Shown piece after piece: positions 35,431 through 40,470 of a DNA stretch of 40,470 nucleotides (the first letter of the stretch is position 1; every line of letters begins with the position of its first letter). The notes under the pieces were generated by a model. That model did not search any database. It saw only the letters and a list, made by a program, of their open reading frames with translations, and was not told the DNA's origin. A program made the position numbers and the translations under genes. Origin of the DNA: Verrucomicrobiota bacterium (GTDB taxonomy: Bacteria; Verrucomicrobiota; Verrucomicrobiia; Limisphaerales; UBA8199); NCBI GenBank assembly GCA_003176045.1, contig PSRM01000324.1, forward strand, positions 1 to 40,470, in the 5' to 3' direction.

Positions 35431-35556
35431 AAACACCAAACACCAAACACCAAACACCAGAGAAACTCCAAACACCAAAATCCAAACGCGCACGAACGGC
35501 TTTGGTGTTTGGAGCTTGGTGTTTTTTTGGTGTTTGGTGTTTGGTGTTTGGTGTTT
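35431..35556. repeat. 28-bp perfect inverted repeat made of AAACACC heptamers
   Basis: Four AAACACC units (35431-35458) and four GGTGTTT units (35529-35556) are exact complements, and shorter matching runs fill the space between (CCAAACACCAAAATCC near 35468, TTTGGTGTTTGGAGC near 35501). The whole can fold into a long hairpin between lpxA and rsmI, ending 13 bp before the rsmI start. It may terminate or attenuate transcription. Confidence 0.9.
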
Positions 35557-35569
35557 CCGGCGTAGGGGT

Positions 35570-36274
35570 ATGGTCCAGCCGCCTCCTCTTCAACCCGGCA
35601 CTCTCTACCTGGTCGCTACGCCCATCGGGAATCTCGAGGACATTACACTGCGGGCCCTGCGCACACTACGGGAATGTGACCTGGTGGCGGCGGAAGATAC
35701 ACGCCGAACGGGACAGTTGCTCAAGCATTACGAGATCTCAAAACCGCTGCTGAGTTATTTCCAGTTCAATGAGGCCAGGCGCAGCGACGAGTTACTTGAG
35801 CGCCTGAAGCGTGGCGAAAAAATCGCGTTAGTCACTGATGCCGGCAGTCCCGGGATCAGCGATCCTGGCCAACGCGTGGTCGCGGCTGCAATAGCCGCAG
35901 GTTTGCGCGTGGAGCCCGTGCCTGGCCCTTGCGCGCTGATCGCCGCGCTTACCGCAAGCGGTTTGCCGACAGACGAATTCCATTTTATCGGATTCCTGCC
36001 GCACAAATCCGGGCAGCGCCGAAAGCAGCTCGAATCTTTGAAGGGCTACGCAGGCACTCTGGTCCTCTACGAGTCTCCATATCGAATCGAGAAGCTGCTG
36101 GAGGAGTTAAATGAGGTCTTTCCTGATCGGCAAGTGGTGCTGGCGCGTGAACTGACCAAAAAATTCGAACAGTTTCTGCGCAGATCGCCTTCTGAGTTGC
36201 TTGCCGTGGTTCGGGAACGGCGACTCAAAGGCGAATTTGTGGTGCTGGTTGGTGAAGCGGAGGAGAAAATTTAA
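35570..36274 (+). CDS. rsmI: 16S rRNA (cytidine(1402)-2'-O)-methyltransferase
   Basis: About 234 residues from the ATG at 35570 (MVQPPPLQPGTLYLVATPIG), preceded by TAGGGGT. An upstream ATG at 35516 would add residues read from the GGTGTTT array (MVFFWCLVFGVW), which I reject. SAM-dependent tetrapyrrole-methylase-fold motifs: TLYLVATPIGNLEDIT, AAEDTRRTGQLL, ALVTDAGSPGISDPG, VEPVPGPCALIAAL and FIGFLP. It 2'-O-methylates C1402 in the ribosomal P site. It is shorter than E. coli RsmI because the C-terminal extension is missing, which is common. Confidence 0.93.
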   Translation: MVQPPPLQPGTLYLVATPIGNLEDITLRALRTLRECDLVAAEDTRRTGQLLKHYEISKPLLSYFQFNEARRSDELLERLKRGEKIALVTDAGSPGISDPGQRVVAAAIAAGLRVEPVPGPCALIAALTASGLPTDEFHFIGFLPHKSGQRRKQLESLKGYAGTLVLYESPYRIEKLLEELNEVFPDRQVVLARELTKKFEQFLRRSPSELLAVVRERRLKGEFVVLVGEAEEKI

Positions 36275-36341
36275 CCGCGGATCACGCGGATGGCGCGGAT
36301 GACCAGGTGTATCCGCGTCATCCGTGTAATCCGCGGTTAAA
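36270..36341 (+). terminator. Long hairpin overlapping the rsmI stop codon
   Basis: Arms TTTAACCGCGGAT (36270-36282) and ATCCGCGGTTAAA (36329-36341) are perfect complements, and the pairing continues inward (ACGCGGATG with CATCCGTGT), for a stem of over 20 bp. The rsmI stop codon is in the left arm. Related ACGGATG repeats occur near 14131-14160 and 16675-16703, so it is also a repeat family member. Only a weak T-rich tail follows (CTTTTC). Confidence 0.6.
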
Positions 36342-36436
36342 CAGTCTTTTCAAAATTGCCTTTGCCGTAGCCCGAACTTATGTTCTGATCGTTGGCTAAT
36401 TTCCAATCCAATCCAGGTGGCGCAGGGCAGGGGCGA

Positions 36437-36865
36437 ATGAAGACATTCCTCAAAAGTTGGATCATCAATACCTTGGCAGTTCTGGTGGCCGTGCGGGTTG
36501 TTCCGGGGATCAAATTCACTGATAACAATTTCTGGACGCCATTCATCGCGGCACTGGTGCTCGGCATTTTGAATGCGTTCATTCGCCCGGTGCTGATGTT
36601 TTTGGCGCTCCCGCTTCTGCTCGTCACGTTGGGGCTATTTACTTTCGTGATTAACGCCCTTTTGCTCTGTGTCGTGAGCTTGCTGCTGAACGACTTCAAA
36701 GTGGATGGCTTTTGGGCCGCTTTTTGGGGTGGGTTGGTGATAAGCATTGTATCCGGCCTGCTGAATGTTTTGACGGGTTCAAGCCGTTCGAGGATACGCA
36801 TCGAACGACACCGCAGACCGCCAGACTCCGGTTCGAATGGCGGTGGGCCGGTGATTGATATATAG
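36437..36865 (+). CDS. Phage holin family (four-helix) membrane protein
   Basis: About 142 residues from the ATG at 36437 (MKTFLKSWIINTLAVLVAV), preceded by GCAGGGGCG. Four hydrophobic helices (about 5-25, 32-55, 58-82 and 92-115) and a basic, glycine-rich tail. The conserved GIKFTDNNFWTPFIAALVLG and NAFIRPVLMFLALPL phrases identify the Phage_holin_4_2/YvlD-like family. Despite the name these are usually chromosomal envelope proteins of unknown function; nothing else suggests a prophage. Confidence 0.82.
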   Translation: MKTFLKSWIINTLAVLVAVRVVPGIKFTDNNFWTPFIAALVLGILNAFIRPVLMFLALPLLLVTLGLFTFVINALLLCVVSLLLNDFKVDGFWAAFWGGLVISIVSGLLNVLTGSSRSRIRIERHRRPPDSGSNGGGPVIDI

Positions 36866-36967
36866 AGTAGGGCGGGGGTTTGAATCTAAATAAGTTAATT
36901 GGGTTAAATAGGTTAAATGGGGAACGCCCACTTTGGGAATGGGGCGCTATTAACCTGACTGCCCTGA

Positions 36968-36988
36968 GGGCAGGCGAGACGCCTGCCC
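36968..36988. repeat. Short palindrome
   Basis: GGGCAGGCG-AGA-CGCCTGCCC, a 9-bp perfect stem, ends 4 bases from the stop of the zinc-ribbon gene. On that leftward strand there is no T-run after it, so it is listed as one of the interspersed palindromes rather than a terminator. Confidence 0.7.
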
Positions 36989-36992
36989 TACT

Positions 36993-37229
36993 TTACTGCC
37001 GCTCGTACTCGCCTTTACCAACCCGTTTCAGCACGGTGAAGCCGGCCTTTTTGGCGTCGGAGATCGAAAGCGCCTTTGGAGAATTAAACGAAGAGAAAAC
37101 TTTGCGAACCGGCTTTTTGCAAGCAGGGCATTTCGTCAGCGGGGCCGCCGAAATGGGCCGGCGCAGCACGAATTTACCCCCGCAAACCGCGCAGTCACCT
37201 TCGCAAAGCTCGTATTCGTACAACGGCAT
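36993..37229 (-). CDS. FmdB-type zinc ribbon protein
   Basis: About 78 residues. It begins MPLYEYELCEG and has two CxxC pairs (C13/C16 and C34/C37), followed by VRKVFSSFNSP, the FmdB/CxxC_CxxC_SSSS-type putative regulatory zinc ribbon pattern. These tiny proteins are widespread, with no clear function; some are linked by genome context to formamidase or to translation genes. It stands alone between repeat-rich gaps. Confidence 0.8.
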   Translation of the reverse strand: MPLYEYELCEGDCAVCGGKFVLRRPISAAPLTKCPACKKPVRKVFSSFNSPKALSISDAKKAGFTVLKRVGKGEYERQ

Positions 37230-37558
37230 TCAAATGAGTCCGAAATCCGAAGTCCACATTTCGAATTCGAAACCTAGGTCCCAAAATTGGACCGATAGCG
37301 CACAAAGTCAAGCAGAGCCGGAGCGCCGAACTCCGTGTCTGCGCATCTTGATATCACCGCCCTGGTTGGCAGAGGCCGCTGGGGAGACGGAGCGCGGCAT
37401 TTATGCCGCTTTACGCCCCGAACGCGCGGAAGCGGCCGGGTTATCAGGCCCGCTCATCGCGTTACGGACGTTCATAAATGCCGCGCTCCTGCACGGTGGC
37501 AGCATCAGATGCACCCACTCCGTTTCGGCGCGACTCCGTCCAGGAAATTGCTGGCGCA
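37230..37558. other. Repeat-containing gap between deoA and the zinc-ribbon gene
   Basis: It contains TCCGAAA-like units near 37238-37260 and inverted-repeat element copy B (37389-37489). I find no credible gene; the open frames here are translations of repeats. Confidence 0.65.
37389..37489. repeat. Inverted-repeat element, copy B
   Basis: The same 17-nt arms as copy A at 10630-10734 (GGAGCGCGGCATTTATG at 37389-37405, its complement at 37473-37489), but the interior of about 67 nt shows no similarity to that of copy A. Confidence 0.88.
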
Positions 37559-38893
37559 TTATTGAACGACTCGCCAGACCAGCGGCGCAGGCCGCGGGCG
37601 CTTGGGAGAAATTTGGAAGGCAGACTGGAGTGCTGAGCATGCTGTAGTTGCATCCGCTCGAGTGTCGGCGTGAACTCGAGCAAGCACGGCGCCTTTTTGT
37701 ATTGCTTCGCCCGGTTTAGCGAGCCGATCCACCCCAACGTCGTAAGATATGACAGAATCTTTCGACAGTCGGCCTCCTCCGAGATCCCGAACCACCTGGC
37801 CGATGATGCGAGCGTCACAACGCACAAGGAATCCGGCTCTGTGCGCGTGAATCTCAGCGATAACGGAAGCAGTATGATCTCGCTCAAGCTTCCGTTGGAA
37901 AACAGACAGATCAGCGCCTTGGGCCGCGAGCATCTCATCCCACTTCCGGCGAGGCGCTCCCGAATCCAGGCAATCTTCAGCTCGTCGGCGGCCGGCGTCG
38001 TAGTTCGGCGCCTTCCGCGTAAGCACAAGCAATTGCGCGGCGCTGGCAAGGACGATCGAACGAAGATCTTCTAACTTTGAACTTTGAACTTTGAACTTTG
38101 AACTTTGAACTTCGAGACACTCGACCGCCTCTTTCACTTCAAGCCAATTCCCCGCGGCGCGGCCCAGCGGGGTGTCCATGTTCGTGAGCAGGGCCCGAGT
38201 GCGCACGCCGCACTGGTTGCCAAGCGTCACCATGGCATTAGCTAGAGCGAGCGCCTGGTTAGGTTCGGGCATGAAAGCAGCCGCGCCAAACTTTACGTCA
38301 AGAACGAGCGCGCTCAGCGACTCCGCGAGCTTCTTCGACAGAATCGAAGCCACGATCAGCGGAATCGAAGGCACCGTGCCCGTGACGTCACGCAGCGCAT
38401 AAAGACCTTTGTCTGCGGGTACCATGCGGTGGGTTTGACCGCAAATAACACAGCCGACCTTTTGGACCATTTGAATGATGCGTTTTGAGGGCAGCGAAGT
38501 TTTAAAACCGGGAATAGAGTCCAGCTTATCTAGCGTGCCACCGGTGATGCCCAACCCACGGCCGGAGATCATCGGGACACGAAATCCAAGGCAGGCGAGC
38601 AGGGGAGCTAGTGGCAGCGAGACTTTGTCGCCGACGCCGCCAGTTGAATGTTTGTCCACTAAAGGGCGCCGATCGGAGGGGAACTCCAGCTTCTCTCCGG
38701 AATCGCGCATCGAGAATGTAAGCGCTCGCGTTTCAGCCGTGTTCAGGCCCCGGAAATAGACCGCCATCAAGAAGGCCGCAATTTGGTAGTCAGGAATCTG
38801 GCCGCCGGTGTATGCCGCGATGATGTCCTCAATTTGCTTTGTGGTTAACACCTGGCCATCGCGCTTGGCTTCGATTAGGGAAAGGAAGTTCAA
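37559..38893 (-). CDS. deoA: Thymidine (pyrimidine-nucleoside) phosphorylase with a heptamer-repeat insert
   Basis: About 444 residues from a TTG at 38893 (MNFLSLIEAKRDGQVL). It phosphorolyses thymidine/uridine in the cytoplasm for salvage. The phosphate/nucleoside motif KHSTGGVGDKVSLPLAPLLA (81-100), SGRGLGITGGTLDKL (110-124) and the substrate-binding DVKFGAAAFM are present; the end has the usual C-terminal domain (HAHRAGFLVRCDA, DVGVDRLAKPGE). Normal homologues have a short glycine-rich loop after EAVECL; here residues 261-274 (EVQSSKFKVQSSKL) are read from the AACTTTG tandem repeat. Insert length and frame leave the enzyme otherwise intact. Confidence 0.92.
   Translation of the reverse strand: MNFLSLIEAKRDGQVLTTKQIEDIIAAYTGGQIPDYQIAAFLMAVYFRGLNTAETRALTFSMRDSGEKLEFPSDRRPLVDKHSTGGVGDKVSLPLAPLLACLGFRVPMISGRGLGITGGTLDKLDSIPGFKTSLPSKRIIQMVQKVGCVICGQTHRMVPADKGLYALRDVTGTVPSIPLIVASILSKKLAESLSALVLDVKFGAAAFMPEPNQALALANAMVTLGNQCGVRTRALLTNMDTPLGRAAGNWLEVKEAVECLEVQSSKFKVQSSKLEDLRSIVLASAAQLLVLTRKAPNYDAGRRRAEDCLDSGAPRRKWDEMLAAQGADLSVFQRKLERDHTASVIAEIHAHRAGFLVRCDARIIGQVVRDLGGGRLSKDSVISYDVGVDRLAKPGEAIQKGAVLARVHADTRADATTACSALQSAFQISPKRPRPAPLVWRVVQ
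38073..38114. repeat. AACTTTG heptamer repeat within deoA
   Basis: Five perfect AACTTTG units and one AACTTCG, exactly six units of 7 nt (42 nt, 14 codons). Two units give 14 nt, so only multiples of three units keep the frame; six does. Confidence 0.95.
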
Positions 38894-38915
38894 ATGTAAT
38901 GCCGGGATCTTTAAC

Positions 38916-38978
38916 CGCTAATCTACGCTAATAATCGCTAATCCGAAAAAAATTAGCGTTTATTAGTGTGGATTAGCG
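38916..38978 (-). terminator. Inverted repeat downstream of fabF
   Basis: Arms of 26 nt (38916-38941 and 38953-38978) pair with three mismatches across an 11-nt A-rich loop, starting 6 bp after the fabF stop. The arms consist of CGCTAAT-type repeat units, also present at about 15450-15480. It could terminate fabF transcription, though no T-run follows. Confidence 0.5.
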
Positions 38979-38984
38979 TTACAG

Positions 38985-40244
38985 TCAGCCAACAAACTTT
39001 TTCGCGATCAGGCTCGAATTGTGCCCACCGAATCCGAATGAATTATTGACCACCGCGGTGACCTTCATCTGGCGAGCGGTGTTCGGCACGTAATCCAGGT
39101 CGCATTGAGGGTCGGGGTGCTCGTAATTGATCGTCGGCGGGGCCACATCGTTCGCGATGGCTTTGGCGCACGCCACCATCTCGACCGCGCCGGCTGCGCC
39201 AAGCATGTGGCCCGTGGCGCCTTTGGTCGAGCTGACCGCTAGCTTTCGTGCATGAGGACCGAAAACAGTTTTGATCGCCTCGGTTTCGGCAACATCTCCT
39301 TGCGGCGTGGAGGTTCCGTGAGCGTTGATGTAGGAAATCTGCTCCGGGTTCAACTCCGCATTCCGCAAGGCGGCAGCCATGCAACGGGCAGCTCCGCCCC
39401 CACCGGGCGGTGGCGCAGTCAGATGGTGAGCATCGGCCGTATTACCATAGCCGGCGAACTCGGCATAGATGCGCGCCCCACGGGCTTTTGCGTGTTCCAA
39501 TTCTTCGAGCACGAGCACGCCAGAGCCTTCCCCCATCACGAAGCCGTCCCGTTCCTTATCGAAGGGACGCGATGCCCGTTTTGGCTCGTCGTTCCGGGTG
39601 CTAAGCGCTTTCATGGCGCAAAAACCGCCAATTCCTATCGGCACAACCGTAGCCTCGGCGCCGCCGGCCAGCATGACCTTGGCATCCCCCATTTTGATGG
39701 TTCGCCAGGCCTCACCCAGTGCGTGGTTGGCAGTCGAGCAGGCCGAGCAGGTCGCGAAATTCGGTCCGCGAAGTTTGAAGAAAATAGAAACCATGCCCGA
39801 CGCCATATTCAATATGAGCATAGGGATCATGAATGGGGATAGACGGCCTGGCCCTCGGTCCAGCAGCACCTTGTGTTGCTCAGCTACCGTTTCGAGTCCG
39901 CCGATTCCTGAGCCGAGGAAGACCCCAATTTCATCCAGATCCTCTTTGTTCAAGTCCAGGCCGGAATCGCGCAGGGCCTGCCAGGCAGCATAGACGCCAA
40001 ATTGACAATACCGGTCGGTGCGCCGGACTTCCTTTGGAGACGGAAAAGCGGGGATGGGATCGAAATTCTTGACCTCAGCGGCTATTTTGCAGTCGTAGCT
40101 GGAGGCATCGAACCGCGTAATTCGGTCTATGCCGCAAGCCCCCGCCACCAGGTTGGACCAAAACGTCTCGGCGTCGTTTCCCAGTGAAGAAACGACTCCC
40201 AAACCAGTGATAACGACCCTCCGTTGCGACCAATTGCCGGGCAT
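38985..40244 (-). CDS. fabF: Beta-ketoacyl-ACP synthase II
   Basis: About 419 residues from the ATG at 40244 (MPGNWSQRRVVITGLGVVSS); a TTG three codons upstream is an alternative. The thiolase-fold condensing enzyme has the Cys-His-His triad C169 (SACSTANHAL), H309 (INAHGTST) and H346 (GATGHMLGAAG), with K341. The C-terminal NNSFGFGGHNSS is the family's gating loop. It elongates fatty acids on ACP, whose gene is 73 bp upstream, the classical acpP-fabF order. Confidence 0.95.
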   Translation of the reverse strand: MPGNWSQRRVVITGLGVVSSLGNDAETFWSNLVAGACGIDRITRFDASSYDCKIAAEVKNFDPIPAFPSPKEVRRTDRYCQFGVYAAWQALRDSGLDLNKEDLDEIGVFLGSGIGGLETVAEQHKVLLDRGPGRLSPFMIPMLILNMASGMVSIFFKLRGPNFATCSACSTANHALGEAWRTIKMGDAKVMLAGGAEATVVPIGIGGFCAMKALSTRNDEPKRASRPFDKERDGFVMGEGSGVLVLEELEHAKARGARIYAEFAGYGNTADAHHLTAPPPGGGGAARCMAAALRNAELNPEQISYINAHGTSTPQGDVAETEAIKTVFGPHARKLAVSSTKGATGHMLGAAGAVEMVACAKAIANDVAPPTINYEHPDPQCDLDYVPNTARQMKVTAVVNNSFGFGGHNSSLIAKKFVG

Positions 40245-40317
40245 AAAAATCAAGCGGGACAGCGAGTGCCCCGAAGCAACCGGAGCCAGGCTGCCCCGTT
40301 AATGTAAACCCACACGC

Positions 40318-40470
40318 TTACTTCAGGCGTTCCTCGATGAAATTAATGACATCGTCAACGCTTTTAAGGTTTTCCACCTTGTCGCCCACGTCAATGTGGA
40401 ACTTTTCTTCCAGCGCCAGCACCATGTCCATCAAATCGAGGGAATCCGCTCCCAAGTCGTCCACCAGTCT
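40318..40470 (-). CDS. acpP: Acyl carrier protein, 3' part
   Basis: The last 50 residues and stop are inside the window; the start lies beyond its right edge. The phosphopantetheine attachment site GADSLDLMDMV is visible with the modified serine in DSL, followed by EEKFHIDVGDKVENLKSVDD and VINFIEERLK. It carries acyl chains for fabF, fabZ and lpxA products encoded nearby. Confidence 0.95.
   Translation of the reverse strand, partial: RLVDDLGADSLDLMDMVLALEEKFHIDVGDKVENLKSVDDVINFIEERLK

Noticed and set aside
35516..36274. Longer rsmI starting at 35516
   Set aside because: The added residues come from the GGTGTTT repeat array; the ATG at 35570 has a purine-rich upstream sequence and the expected N-terminus.
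36437..36865. Holin-family gene as evidence of a prophage
   Set aside because: This four-helix family is widespread in chromosomes, and no phage structural, lysis or integrase gene lies in the window.
36880..37647. Plus-strand open frame of 255 codons
   Set aside because: It runs antisense to the zinc-ribbon gene and the deoA end and reads through repeat elements; its translation matches nothing coherent.

Overview
The window reads as a chromosomal segment of a Gram-negative bacterium of the Verrucomicrobiota, most likely the Pedosphaera/Limisphaerales (subdivision 3) side. The reasons are a fused lpxC-fabZ lipid A/fatty-acid gene, giant secreted proteins with autotransporter-associated beta-strand repeats, a very large secreted sialate-O-acetylesterase-type protein, few Shine-Dalgarno sites with many TTG/GTG starts, moderately high GC, and a striking load of short tandem and palindromic repeats. 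No marker gene fixes the taxonomy, so this is inference.

Layout. 1-10344: two tandem, paralogous, leftward genes for giant secreted beta-strand-repeat proteins, ending at a clear intrinsic terminator. 10345-15055: rightward genes for an ArnT-like membrane glycosyltransferase disrupted by repeat-derived loops, a secreted beta-propeller protein and a DUF4058 protein. 15056-19182: leftward housekeeping genes tsaD, a C-terminal processing protease and ispD, separated by repeat-filled gaps. 19183-24309: an accessory stretch with a small protein resembling ubiquitin-like proteins and ending in Gly-Gly, a Tat-exported ferritin-like protein, a DUF6717-like protein, what looks like the C-terminal remnant of a DUF4132-class protein, and a DNA ligase with an N-terminal SWIM zinc finger. 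24450-31154: four leftward genes for exported or membrane proteins (SASA esterase, lipoprotein, SGNH hydrolase lipoprotein, membrane protein). 31421-36865: rightward genes for a GT2 glycosyltransferase, lpxC-fabZ, a small pair including an Imm70-like immunity protein, lpxA, rsmI and a four-helix membrane protein. 36993-40470: leftward genes for an FmdB-type zinc ribbon, deoA, fabF and the 3' end of acpP.

How the genes fit together: lpxC-fabZ, lpxA, fabF and acpP supply acyl chains and start lipid A synthesis; ispD feeds isoprenoids; tsaD and rsmI modify tRNA and rRNA. The exported proteins suggest a cell that degrades or binds glycans at its surface.

The most unusual aspects are: (1) heptanucleotide tandem repeats of many unrelated units, between genes and in frame inside tsaD-neighbouring, glycosyltransferase and deoA genes; (2) interspersed inverted-repeat elements with conserved ends and unrelated interiors, some acting as terminators and one landing in frame inside tsaD; (3) a similar C-terminal module ending in FYR or a variant on four otherwise unrelated exported proteins, a possible sorting or anchoring tag; (4) the ubiquitin-like candidate near a DUF4132-type fragment. 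No tRNA, rRNA, CRISPR array or transposase gene was seen.
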